Of a stretch of 24,258 bases of DNA, positions 15,721 through 23,123 are shown piece by piece (the stretch's first letter is position 1; each line of letters opens with the position of its first letter). Made by a program: the position numbers and the translations under genes. The stretch is from Oscillospiraceae bacterium. GTDB taxonomy: Bacteria; Bacillota; Clostridia; Oscillospirales; Ruminococcaceae. The notes beneath the pieces are model-generated. The model worked only from the letters and a program-made list of their open reading frames with translations, was not told the origin of the DNA and did no database searches. The stretch is taken from NCBI GenBank assembly GCA_020024235.1, contig JAHHUA010000008.1:1-24258 (forward strand). The letters are read 5' to 3'.

Positions 15721-16740
15721 ATGATAGAAACAGTTAAAGAATTAAGCCTTTTAAACGGTGTTTCCGGCAAGGAGGATGCTGTAAGAGAAGCTATTATCAA
15801 AAAAATTGAAGGCAAATGCCAATACCATGTGGACAATTTGGGAAGTATTATTGTGTTTAAAAAAGGTAAGAAAACTCCTAAAAATAAAGTTTTGCTTACA
15901 GCTCATATGGACGAAGTAGGCTTTATCCTAACCCATATTGAAGATAATGGATACATTCGTTTTTCCTCTTGCGGCAGCATTGACCCAAGAGTTGTAGTTT
16001 CCAGAACAGTAACAGTGGGAAAAGATGAAAGAGTAGGTGTTATCGGTACAAAGGCTCTTCATATGAAAACTGCCGAAGAAAGAGGTAAAACCTACGAAAT
16101 TAAAGATTTATACATAGATATAGGCGCAAAAGACAAGGAAGAAGCCGAAAAATATGTAAAACTGGGGGACAGAGCTGTATTCAGAACCGAATTTACAGAA
16201 TACGGCGACGGATTTGTCAGATGCAAGGCTTTAGATGACAGAGCAGGCTGTGCAATACTCATTGACCTTATTGAAAACTATGATGAGTATGATATGAATT
16301 ACGCTTTTACCGTACAAGAAGAAACAGGCTGTACAGGTGCTTTGTGTGCAGCCAATGCAGTGCAGCCGGATATTGCAGTTGTTGTTGAAACCACCCCGGC
16401 AGGAGATATTCCCGGAACTTCCGATGATAAAGTTTCCTGTAAACTTAAACATGGTCCTGTTATTTATTTTAAGGATAAAACCACAATTTATAATAATGAG
16501 CTTTACAATCTTATTATGGATAAAGCTGAAAAATGGAAAATACCTCACCAAAGCAAAAACTCCATTACAGGTACCAATGAGGCAAGAGTTATGCAGGTAT
16601 CCGGCGGAGGAATTAAGGTTGCAGCTATATCCACACCATGCAGATATCTTCATTCTGCGTCCTGTACAATGACAAAGGAAGATTTTGAAAATACACATAA
16701 GCTTATTAAAAAACTTCTTCCCGAATTTTGTGAAATGTAA
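15721..16740 (+). CDS. M42-family metallo-aminopeptidase, copy B
   Basis: A second 339-aa M42 peptidase with all expected residues: His62 and Asp64 in 'LLTAHMDEVGF', Asp172 in 'CKALDDRAGC', Glu200-Glu201 in 'TVQEETGCTGA', Glu223 in 'VVETTPAGDIPG' where copy A has Asp, and His311 in 'CRYLHSA'. The Glu variant and the 'AGDIPG' loop place it in a different M42 subgroup from copy A, so the pair is probably not a recent duplication but two specificities kept side by side. TET-type particles built from mixed M42 subunits are known in archaea, so a shared complex is possible but unproven. AGGAGAGGG precedes the ATG. Its stop overlaps the start of the next gene by one base (TAATG), implying translational coupling. 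Confidence 0.92.
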   Translation: MIETVKELSLLNGVSGKEDAVREAIIKKIEGKCQYHVDNLGSIIVFKKGKKTPKNKVLLTAHMDEVGFILTHIEDNGYIRFSSCGSIDPRVVVSRTVTVGKDERVGVIGTKALHMKTAEERGKTYEIKDLYIDIGAKDKEEAEKYVKLGDRAVFRTEFTEYGDGFVRCKALDDRAGCAILIDLIENYDEYDMNYAFTVQEETGCTGALCAANAVQPDIAVVVETTPAGDIPGTSDDKVSCKLKHGPVIYFKDKTTIYNNELYNLIMDKAEKWKIPHQSKNSITGTNEARVMQVSGGGIKVAAISTPCRYLHSASCTMTKEDFENTHKLIKKLLPEFCEM

Positions 16741-17528
16741 TGATAAAATTAATGACAGAAATTATCGAAGCAGAAATGGCATATGAATTTGACCCTGTTT
16801 TAGGAGCCAGAATTTATACTTTGTATAACTGCTATGGAAATGATTATTCTTTTACCAGACTTTGGGTTTGTTACAATGAAAATAAAGAAATCACAGCTTG
16901 TATAAGCATAATGAGCGGAGTGGCAACTATTGCTGCTTCCGCTCAGTGTGATTTTGAGGAATTGGCATTGTTTTTCGGCAAAGACAGCACGATAGATGTG
17001 TTTGAGATTGACGAAGAAACAGGTAAAATATTTAATAATTATTTAAACTATAATTTTACTACAAGACCTGTTATGAAGTTTTTTGGTGATTTTAAGTATG
17101 ATGGCGGTAAATGTTCCATTTATACCGATGTATTGAAATTCTCTTTTAAAATATTAAAAAACAGTGACCCTGAATTTAAAGATATTGATTTTATTTCCTG
17201 GTTTTATGATATACATAAACGCTGCAAAAATCAGCTTTGTCAGATTTATGCGTTAAAACATAACGGAAAATGGGTATCTACAGGGGGATATTATATTTCA
17301 AGTCCTATAAGTGTGGTAATAGGTGGTATAGCTACAGAACCTGATTACAGAAAAATGGGTTTTGCATCGGAATTGGTAAAAAAAATAACCCATATAGTAT
17401 TAGAGCAGAAAAAAGACCCTTTTTTGATAGCAGCAAAAGAAGAATTGGCGGAATTTTATGAAAAACTTGGATATAGGCGTATTAGTAACGAAATGTGTAT
17501 AGAAGTTCCGTCAGATAAAATAAATTAG
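16740..17528 (+). CDS. GNAT-family N-acetyltransferase
   Basis: The 262-aa protein carries its GNAT core at the C-terminus: 'SVVIGGIATEPDYRKMGFAS' includes the acetyl-CoA pyrophosphate loop (R-K-M-G-F-A), followed by 'ELVKKITHIVLEQKKDPFLI' and 'EELAEFYEKLGYRR', the usual last helix and strand. The first 150 residues are a divergent GNAT-like half ('YNCYGNDYSFTRLWVCYNEN'), so the protein may be a double GNAT of which only one site is active. The acceptor is unknown. It begins on the last base of the preceding peptidase stop codon, without its own clear ribosome binding site, so it is probably translated by re-initiation. Sitting between two aminopeptidases and a PLP enzyme, it may act on an amino acid, peptide or amine, but that is inference. 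Confidence 0.82.
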   Translation: MIKLMTEIIEAEMAYEFDPVLGARIYTLYNCYGNDYSFTRLWVCYNENKEITACISIMSGVATIAASAQCDFEELALFFGKDSTIDVFEIDEETGKIFNNYLNYNFTTRPVMKFFGDFKYDGGKCSIYTDVLKFSFKILKNSDPEFKDIDFISWFYDIHKRCKNQLCQIYALKHNGKWVSTGGYYISSPISVVIGGIATEPDYRKMGFASELVKKITHIVLEQKKDPFLIAAKEELAEFYEKLGYRRISNEMCIEVPSDKIN

Positions 17529-17550
17529 AATAAATATCCTTGGAGGAAAA

Positions 17551-18828
17551 ATGTATAACAAGTTTTTTAAAATAGATGAACAAATTATAAAAGCCGCAGA
17601 AAAAGCGGAAGAAAATTCAAAAGAAATTTTTAAAGAAATTGACAGAATAGCTGAACATAATACATACAAGGTACTTAAAGCTTTTGCAGATAAAAAAGTA
17701 AGTGAATCCTACTTTGTAGGTACAACAGGCTATGGTTATGGTGATCGGGGCAGAGATATGCTTGATGAAATTATGGCTCAGCTTATGGGTGCTGAAGATG
17801 CTATTATAAGACATAGTTTTGCGTCAGGTACTCATGCCATAGCCACTATGCTTTTTGGGGTTTTGCGTCCTGGGGATACTATGGTCAGCATTACAGGTAC
17901 ACCTTATGATACACTTCATGGTGTAATAGGACTTACCAAAGAAAAAGGAAAAGGTTCTTTAAAGGATTTTGGAATAAATTACAGAGAACTTCCGCTTTTG
18001 GCTGACGGTTTAGTTGATATGGACGGAATACCCAATGCCATTAAAGGTGCAAAAATGGCATATATTCAGCGTTCCAGAGGCTATAGTTTAAGACCCTCTT
18101 TGACAGTTGAGGTAATAGAAGAAATTTGTAAAAAAATCCGTTCTGTAGATAAGGATATAATTATTGCTGTTGATAATTGTTATGGTGAATTTGTACAGGA
18201 AAAAGAACCCTGCGAAGTGGGAGCTGATTTGGTTGTGGGCTCTCTTATTAAAAATCCCGGAGGCGGTATTGCCAAAACAGGAGGATATATAGCGGGAAAA
18301 GCTGATTTAATTGAACTTTGTGCCTGCCGTGTTACTACTTCCAGCACAGGCAGAGAAATCGGTTGTTCTTTGGGGGAAAACCGCAATATGTATATGGGAC
18401 TTTTCTTTGCACCTACAGTTGTTGCCTCAGCGGTAAAGACAGCAGTTCTTACAGCGTCAATGTTTAAAGATTTCGGATTTAAAGTTACTCCTGAACCCGA
18501 TGAAAAACGGGGTGATATAATAGAAGCTGTAATTTTAGGAGATGAAGAAAAACTGGTTGCATTTTGTCAAGGGGTACAAAAAGGAGCTCCCGTTGATTCC
18601 TTTGTTGTACCTGAGGCGTGGGATATGCCCGGTTATGACAGCAAAGTTATTATGGCAGCCGGGGCATTTACAGGAGGAGCTTCCATTGAACTTTCCGCTG
18701 ATGCACCTATCAGAGAACCATTTGCTGCATGGCTGCAAGGCGGACTTAATTATCCGTCAGGAAAAATCGGTGTAATGCTGGCAGCTCAGTCCATGTTTGA
18801 AAGAGGACTTATTAAACCAAAAAATTAA
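17551..18828 (+). CDS. PLP enzyme of the methionine gamma-lyase-like family (PF06838)
   Basis: The 425-aa protein matches the fold-type I PLP family long labelled 'aluminium resistance protein' and now 'methionine gamma-lyase family protein'. Key parts are 'SYFVGTTGYGYGDRGRDM' near residue 53, 'EDAIIRHSFASGTHAI' around the phosphate-binding region, 'AVDNCYGEFVQEKEP' with Asp208 against the PLP ring nitrogen, and 'VVGSLIKNPGGGIAKTGGYI', in which Lys234 should hold the cofactor. The substrate has not been firmly set for most members; cleavage of a sulfur amino acid is a family-level assumption. GGAGG is well placed before the ATG. It follows the GNAT gene by 22 nt and ends the murD operon. The 100 bp after it hold only weak hairpins. 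Confidence 0.87.
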   Translation: MYNKFFKIDEQIIKAAEKAEENSKEIFKEIDRIAEHNTYKVLKAFADKKVSESYFVGTTGYGYGDRGRDMLDEIMAQLMGAEDAIIRHSFASGTHAIATMLFGVLRPGDTMVSITGTPYDTLHGVIGLTKEKGKGSLKDFGINYRELPLLADGLVDMDGIPNAIKGAKMAYIQRSRGYSLRPSLTVEVIEEICKKIRSVDKDIIIAVDNCYGEFVQEKEPCEVGADLVVGSLIKNPGGGIAKTGGYIAGKADLIELCACRVTTSSTGREIGCSLGENRNMYMGLFFAPTVVASAVKTAVLTASMFKDFGFKVTPEPDEKRGDIIEAVILGDEEKLVAFCQGVQKGAPVDSFVVPEAWDMPGYDSKVIMAAGAFTGGASIELSADAPIREPFAAWLQGGLNYPSGKIGVMLAAQSMFERGLIKPKN

Positions 18829-18946
18829 AATCAGATAACAGAATAGATCATTAAGAAAATAGAAAAAATCATAACAAACAGACTTGTTATCAGATAATTT
18901 ACTTCTAATAATGCAGAATTTGCTTTTTTTAATATGGAATAATTCC

Positions 18947-19353
18947 GAAAGCGGAGAATATCTCTCCGACCCTACTGATATAAACCCAGAATAAAAACAA
19001 AAACTTTTAAAACTATATGAAACTTTGGGTGAGGATGACTAATGCTGTTATCTTATTTCCGAAGATAAAATTACAGGAGAAAGAACAGGCACTTGCAGTT
19101 TTATTGCAGATAAGAATTATGTTTATGATTTGGCTTATTGTGTGGATAAAAACATTGGGGAAAGGGTTATGCCATAAAAACAGCAGAAGCTCTTATAAAT
19201 TGTATCAGGGCTCGGGTGAATAAGAAGCCACAATTTGGATAAATAAGAGCAATATTGATTTCGCCAAAGTGGCTAAAAATGCAAAGGAGTTCCTATATAA
19301 AAACAGACATAAATCAGAGTTATGAAGATGTAATGTATGAAATAATATTGTAA
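18947..19353 (+). pseudogene. Broken GNAT acetyltransferase gene
   Basis: Reading across frames recovers a small GNAT protein: 'KQKLLKLYETLGEDD', an in-frame TAA (19040-19042), then 'DKITGERTGTCSFIADKNY' and 'VYDLAYCVDKN'. One base is then missing near 19153, after which another frame continues with 'GKGYAIKTAEALINCIRA', the acetyl-CoA-binding motif expected directly after 'YW'. The C-terminus appears in further frames, ending 'KTDINQSYEDVMYEIIL' and TAA at 19353. At least three frame changes and one nonsense codon show it is dead. The upstream stretch 18829-18946 has no gene; it holds a weak hairpin (ATAACAA/TTGTTAT) and a T-run that may terminate the murD operon. Confidence 0.75.
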
Positions 19354-19383
19354 TATAAAGAATTTACAAGGGGAAAAACAGAA

Positions 19384-20004
19384 ATGAAGATAATCTTTTT
19401 ACATGGATTAGGACAGACAGCACAGGACTGGAATGAAGTGGTAAAACAGCTTTCCTGCTTTGATACAGACTGTTTGGAACTTTTTTCATTAAATGAAAAG
19501 GATATTACCTATTCGAGTATTCTCTCTAAACTTGAAAATAAATATGCGGATACAACAGAGCCCTTGGTGATTTGTGGGCTTTCTCTGGGGGCAATATTGG
19601 CACTTGATTATACAATTCGCCATAAAGATAAAGTATCCTCACTGATTTTAATGGGGGTACAGTATAAAGTACCAAGTCTGCTTATTGATTTTCAGAATTT
19701 TATCTTCCGCTGTATGCCACAGAAAGTCTTTAAAAATATGGGTATATCAAAAAACAGTATGATAAAACTGTCCCATTCCATGCGGTCATTGGATTTTACA
19801 CCAAAGCTAAAGGAAATTATTTGTCCTGTTACAATTATTTGCGGAGAAAAGGACCATGCAAACAAAAAGGCATCTATACAGCTAAACACAATGTTGCCTC
19901 AATCAAAATTATATATTATCCCCAATGCAGGACATGAAATCAACAAATGCGCTCCCAAAGCCCTTTCTTCTATTCTCAATCATGAAAAGCTGGTGAGCCT
20001 GTAA
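19384..20004 (+). CDS. Alpha/beta-hydrolase
   Basis: The 206-aa protein is a compact alpha/beta hydrolase without signal peptide. It opens with 'MKIIFLHGLGQTAQDW', where HGLG forms the oxyanion-hole turn. The nucleophile elbow is 'CGLSLGA' with Ser67, the acid is Asp157 in 'ICGEKDHAN', and the base is His184 in 'IPNAGHEIN', so the triad is complete. The lid region (about 95-135) is short. Substrate cannot be predicted; related proteins are lipases, esterases and hydrolases of small esters or lactones. AAGGGG lies about 11 nt before the ATG. It is the only intact gene among three dead ones in this stretch, so selection may still keep it, or it may simply be a recent arrival. Confidence 0.85.
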   Translation: MKIIFLHGLGQTAQDWNEVVKQLSCFDTDCLELFSLNEKDITYSSILSKLENKYADTTEPLVICGLSLGAILALDYTIRHKDKVSSLILMGVQYKVPSLLIDFQNFIFRCMPQKVFKNMGISKNSMIKLSHSMRSLDFTPKLKEIICPVTIICGEKDHANKKASIQLNTMLPQSKLYIIPNAGHEINKCAPKALSSILNHEKLVSL

Positions 20005-20047
20005 CATTAAAAAACAGAAAGACTGTTCCTAAGTTATGAAAATATAA

Positions 20048-20212
20048 ATGGTACAATTTAGAATATCAAAGGCATTTATAGCAAATATAAATAAAATCAA
20101 ATCATTAAAACCTGAACTTAACCGCACTATTTTGGCAACAATGTGTAACGGTGAACACCTCTATATTTCCAGAAAATATGTACGGTCAGTCAAAGACTTG
20201 TTATCAATTTAG
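20048..20212 (+). pseudogene. Remnant of a LytTR DNA-binding regulator
   Basis: A 54-codon frame encodes the C-terminal half of a LytTR domain: 'FRISKAFIANINKIKSLKPE' is the conserved 'hRIhKSFIVNI' strand region, and 'CNGEHLYISRKYVRSVKDLL' the conserved 'NGxxlxISRxYxxxLK' end. A TAA lies directly before the ATG, and nothing recognisable as the N-terminal half precedes it, so roughly 90 residues are missing compared with the usual 145-150. The next remnant starts 10 nt later behind AGGAGG, the classic LytTR-DUF3021 arrangement. I consider it non-functional, although a short peptide could still be made. Confidence 0.72.
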
Positions 20213-20221
20213 GAGGCAGAA

Positions 20222-20648
20222 ATGAAAAATCGAAAAACAGATATGATACAATTTCTTGTATGGATGAGAAATGGCACATCTTTTTGTACGACTTGGTTTC
20301 TTATTCTTTTTTAGTGCATAGTCATATTTCTAATTGACAAACAGTTTTAATAAATAGTTTGACTAAAATGTTGCTTTTGATTTTAGGTGATGTTTTTATA
20401 TTCTGTATTCTTTTTATGCAAAGCTTTATTAAAAATGGAGTTTTACAAAAGGATTGACCGTTTTTATGGTTTCTATCAGTATGTATGAATGTGTAGAATT
20501 TTATTGGATTGGATTTTTTAGAGATAAAGGAACATTTATTCAATGGATTATTTTTTTCGGAATTGTGTGTGGTTTATATTTTATTTGTATAGCAATATAC
20601 CAAGCATACAGTAGGAAACAGGGAAAGATTTATACACAGGCATTATAA
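20222..20648 (+). pseudogene. Broken DUF3021 membrane protein gene
   Basis: An ATG with a perfect AGGAGG site opens 'MKNRKTDMIQFLVWMRNGTS', but the frame hits TAG about 30 codons in (near 20312). A second frame gives 'ILGDVFIFCILFMQSFIKNG', and a third the end of the protein, 'TVFMVSISMYECVEFYWIGF' and 'WIIFFGIVCGLYFICIAIYQ'. Together they make a four-helix membrane protein of the DUF3021 type, whose intact genes normally sit right after a LytTR regulator and are thought to form a regulatory pair with it. At least two frame changes and several stops show decay. The last frame alone could encode a 64-aa membrane peptide. Confidence 0.72.
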
Positions 20649-20676
20649 AAATATCAGAGCAAAAGGAATTTTCAAA

Positions 20677-21252
20677 ATGAAAAATAAAGAGGAACTTTTG
20701 TTAGCGTTACAAATATTAAGGACAGATAATATTAGAAAACAAAAGAGAGGACTGCATTTTATAATTGCTTCAGTGGCTATATGGACAGCAGTCTTATTCA
20801 TTCATACATCTTCGCTGCCGATTTTATCAAAAAACTTATTTACTTTTTTCTGTTCAGCTCCATTAGTCCCATTGGCTTATGGGATTTCTAAAATCTTGAA
20901 GATAGATTTTCAGAATAAAAACAATCCACTTTCAGGGTTAGGATTACTATTTACACTTAATCAAATACTGTATATTCTAATTGTAATGTGGGTATATGTA
21001 GCTATACCTGAGAAAATGCTGATGGTTTATGCAATGATTTTCGGTGCACATCTCTTGCCGTACGGTTGGTTATATCAATCAAAAACTTATTATGTCTTTT
21101 CTGTTGTGATATCGTTTGCTGTTTTATTACTTGGTTTATACTGTTCTTCTGTTGCCATAGCAATATTTATGCTTATTGCTGAAATTATTTTTTGCTTTTG
21201 TCTGGTTATTGAAAACAATAGGAGCATTACAGATAATGGTAATGAAAGTTGA
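20677..21252 (+). CDS. Six-TM membrane protein, DUF7010-like
   Basis: The 191-aa protein has a basic, helical N-terminus (about 1-26, with 'RKQKRG') and six hydrophobic segments at about 27-44, 52-72, 86-108, 113-131, 137-155 and 157-179. The pattern 'LHFIIASVAIWTAVLF', 'FQNKNNPLSGLGLLF' and 'YAMIFGAHLLPYGWLYQSK' agrees with my memory of the uncharacterised family DUF7010; I cannot verify this. No catalytic motif is obvious. The start lacks a strong ribosome binding site (AAAAGGAA about 13 nt upstream). It overlaps the damaged KTR gene by 17 bp. The LytTR-DUF3021 remnants upstream suggest it once belonged to a regulated membrane gene cluster. Function unknown. Confidence 0.65.
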   Translation: MKNKEELLLALQILRTDNIRKQKRGLHFIIASVAIWTAVLFIHTSSLPILSKNLFTFFCSAPLVPLAYGISKILKIDFQNKNNPLSGLGLLFTLNQILYILIVMWVYVAIPEKMLMVYAMIFGAHLLPYGWLYQSKTYYVFSVVISFAVLLLGLYCSSVAIAIFMLIAEIIFCFCLVIENNRSITDNGNES

Positions 21253-21433
21253 ATGGATACCTTGCTCTATTTGTGACAATATAACAAAAGTGCAGATATG
21301 GAAAGATACAGAATTAAAAAACTTCCCTCTCTACTGTCCGAAAAGTAATCAGGAAACTTTAATAAATGTAAAGGAATTACATATAACTGTCATTAAAGAG
21401 GCAGACGCTTTAGACGCAGAGCCGATGTATTAA
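21236..21433 (+). pseudogene. Damaged Cys-rich KTR-domain gene
   Basis: The 65-aa product ('WIPCSICDNITKVQIWKDTE', 'LKNFPLYCPKSNQETLINV') is clearly a Cys_rich_KTR protein, a zinc-ribbon-like family common on Tn916-type and other conjugative elements. It has lost family hallmarks: the eponymous Lys-Thr-Arg reads I-T-K, and the second CxxC reads CPKS. Near 21410 one extra T shifts the frame, and the usual family ending DAKTQSR is found in the +1 frame as 'TQSR' (21414-21425). It overlaps the preceding gene by 17 bp and has TAGGAG 11 nt upstream, so it may still be translated, but it is probably not functional. I call it a decaying gene left by a mobile element. Confidence 0.65.
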
Positions 21434-21542
21434 GCGATCTACTGCACTGTTCAAAGAATTCAGTTGCAACGAAAATCGGTATGGTCATTATAAAGATGAT
21501 TCAATCCCTCATTTCAAAGATGAAAACGGAAAGTGGTTTTAG
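21414..21542 (+). other. Unidentified ORF remnant before the MBL gene
   Basis: After the KTR gene's original end the same frame continues without stop as 'RSTALFKEFS' and 'NRYGHYKDDSIPHFKDENGK', ending in TAG. The composition looks coding, and it resembles the C-terminal piece of some other protein, but there is no start and I do not recognise the family. Confidence 0.35.
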
Positions 21543-21577
21543 CAGAATTGGTTTATAACTGGAGGTGTATTTAAAGA

Positions 21578-22342
21578 ATGGATGATTGGTTCACCATTGA
21601 GGAAATAGATCACAATACTTTTGCAATCAGTGAATATAAGCATTGGGAGGAAACCCATTGCTATCTTTTGTGCGGAACACAATGTGCACTTCTGATAGAT
21701 ACCGGATTAGGTGTTTCCAACATCAGAAAAATTGTGGACAGTCTAACAGAGCTGCCTGTTATGGCAATTACTACTCATGTTCATTGGGATCACATCGGTG
21801 GTCATAAGTATTTTGATAATATCGCTGTATATGAAGCGGAAAAGGACTGGCTATCTGTCCGGTTCCCAATTCCGCTTCAGGTTGTTAAGAAGAATCTGAC
21901 AATGGTTCCCTGTGATTTTCCGGAAGATTTCAACCTGGACACCTATCAGGTCTTCCAAGGTGTTCCTCAAAGAATCTTACAGGATGGGGACTCTTTGGAT
22001 TTGGGTGAGCGGACAATTCAGGTAATACACACACCGGGACATTCGCCCGGACACTGCTGCTTTTATGAAGCAAAGCGGAATACGCTCTATTCCGGAGATT
22101 TGATCTATAAGGGATGCCTCGATGCATTTTATCCCACGACCGATCCACAGCAATTCTATCAATCCATCAAGCGGATACAGCAATATCCAATCAATCGGGT
22201 TCTGCCTGGACATCATCAGTTAGATATTCCAGTTTCTCTGATTGATGAGATTGAAGCAGGATTTGCACAGTTAGACAAGCAACAAAGCCTGAAACAAGGT
22301 AGTGGTTTGTTTGAGTTCCAAAACTTTCAAATTCATATATGA
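21578..22342 (+). CDS. MBL-fold metallo-hydrolase
   Basis: The 254-aa protein has the full metallo-beta-lactamase-fold metal set: 'TTHVHWDHIGGH' (His67, His69, Asp71, His72), 'HTPGHSPGH' with His155, 'YSGDLIYKG' with Asp174, and 'VLPGHHQLDIP' with His212, so it should bind two Zn or Fe ions. The sequence resembles the glyoxalase II/hydrolase branch rather than true beta-lactamases; there is no signal peptide and the protein is cytosolic. Substrate unknown. GGAGG lies about 12 nt before the ATG. Its base composition is visibly higher in G and C than the backbone genes, with codons such as CGG and CTG, and it ends in TGA; both fit acquisition by transfer. A strong terminator follows. Confidence 0.87.
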   Translation: MDDWFTIEEIDHNTFAISEYKHWEETHCYLLCGTQCALLIDTGLGVSNIRKIVDSLTELPVMAITTHVHWDHIGGHKYFDNIAVYEAEKDWLSVRFPIPLQVVKKNLTMVPCDFPEDFNLDTYQVFQGVPQRILQDGDSLDLGERTIQVIHTPGHSPGHCCFYEAKRNTLYSGDLIYKGCLDAFYPTTDPQQFYQSIKRIQQYPINRVLPGHHQLDIPVSLIDEIEAGFAQLDKQQSLKQGSGLFEFQNFQIHI

Positions 22343-22345
22343 TGC

Positions 22346-22389
22346 AAAACAGCCGTTGCAGGAATTATTCCCGCAACGGCTGTTTTTTG
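22346..22389 (+). terminator. Strong terminator after the MBL gene
   Basis: AAAACAGCCGTTGC (22346-22359) pairs perfectly with GCAACGGCTGTTTT (22373-22386). The loop can extend the stem as GGAA/TTCC after an A-C mismatch. TTTTTT follows. It lies only 12 nt before the left-end hairpin of the IS element. Confidence 0.9.
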
Positions 22390-22401
22390 TTGTATAAAGA
22401 A

Positions 22402-22424
22402 AACCACCGACTATGTCGGTGGTT
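22402..22424. repeat. IS left-end hairpin
   Basis: A perfect 10-bp stem with a 3-nt TAT loop. It shares the AACCACC/GGTGGTT outer half with the right-end hairpin at 23101-23123, as expected for the transposase recognition hairpins of this family. Confidence 0.8.
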
Positions 22425-22459
22425 CCGAAAAAGCTTTAGCGATGAGTAATGAAAAGAAA

Positions 22460-22520
22460 CTCCTTTTGGTTTAAAATAAAGATGCGGACTGACAACTGCA
22501 AAAAAATAAACCAAAAGGAG
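22460..22520 (+). promoter_or_regulatory. tnpA leader stem sequestering the ribosome binding site
   Basis: CTCCTTTTGGTTTA (22460-22473) is exactly complementary to TAAACCAAAAGGAG (22507-22520), and the latter contains the tnpA AAAAGGAG site 9 nt before the start ATG. In mRNA this 14-bp stem would hide the ribosome binding site. Such translational self-repression is documented for IS200, where it keeps transposase very low. The 33-nt loop could also pair with an antisense RNA, but I see no clear promoter for one. Confidence 0.82.
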
Positions 22521-22529
22521 AACATTCAA

Positions 22530-22988
22530 ATGAATGACAATAATAGTTTAGCACATATAACATGGAATTGCAAATACCATATTGTTTTTGCACCAAAATA
22601 CAGGAGAAAAATATTTTATAAAGAAAAAAGAGTAGAAATTGGAAAAATACTAAGACAGTTATGTGATTGGAAAGAAGTAAAAATAATAGAAGCAAAAGTA
22701 TGACCAGATCATATACATATTCTAGTAGAAATACCGCCAAAAATGAGTGTATCAAGTTTCATGGGATTTCTCAAAGGAAAAAGTAGTTTGATAATCCATG
22801 AAAAGTTTGCAAACCTAAAATACAAGTATGGAAACAGATCTTTCTGGTGTAGAGGATACTATGTTGATACAGTAGGAAAGAATACAAAAAAGATAGCAGA
22901 TTACATAAAAAATCAGTTGGAAGAAGATAAAATACATGATCAGCTGACATTCAAAGAATACGAAGACCCTTTCAAGGGTAGCAAGTAA
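22530..22988 (+). pseudogene. tnpA: IS200-type Y1 transposase with in-frame TGA
   Basis: The single frame from ATG 22530 to TAA 22988 encodes a complete 152-residue Y1 transposase (PF01797) apart from a TGA at codon 58 (22701-22703). Family parts are present on both sides: 'TWNCKYHIVFAPKYRRKIFY' at the start, the metal-binding HUH motif 'PDHIHILVEIPPKMS' directly after the TGA, 'FMGFLKGKSSLIIHEKF', 'YGNRSFWCRGYYVDTVG', and the catalytic Tyr125 in 'ADYIKNQLEED'. Many clostridial relatives have Cys at the TGA position (A-C-P-D-H), so a single TGC or TGT to TGA change explains it. As read normally the protein stops before the active site and is dead. Selenocysteine insertion is a formal alternative but has no visible support. 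Confidence 0.85.
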
Positions 22989-22994
22989 TACAAA

Positions 22995-23123
22995 CGCCCT
23001 TTAAGGGGCGGCAAAAGAGGCAAAGGCAATAGGCTTGAACAAAGTGAAAGCCAGCGTCTTGAGACGCTGGCCGGTAACAGAGGCTTATAGCCTCAGAGCA
23101 AACCACCCGTCTAACGGGTGGTT
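22995..23123 (+). other. Multi-hairpin structured right end of the IS element
   Basis: Between the transposase stop and the element's right end at least four hairpins lie in a row: CGCCC/GGGCG (22995-23010), GCCAGCGTC-TTGA-like stem (23050-23071), AGGCT-TAT-AGCCT (23081-23093), and the terminal AACCACCCGT/ACGGGTGGTT (23101-23123). The last is followed by T-rich DNA and could also end transcription. Linkers contain A/G-rich repeats (AAAGAGGCAAAGG). This is more structure than transposition alone needs and recalls the RNA-encoding right ends of tnpB-carrying relatives, although no tnpB is present. Confidence 0.55.

Noticed and set aside
16231..16698. A 155-codon minus-strand frame opposite the second M42 gene
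   Set aside because: Antisense shadow rich in Cys, Ile and Asn; the plus-strand gene has all catalytic residues.
21578..22342. Beta-lactamase resistance gene
   Set aside because: The metal motifs fit the broad MBL hydrolase superfamily, but there is no signal peptide and the sequence resembles the glyoxalase-II-like branch.
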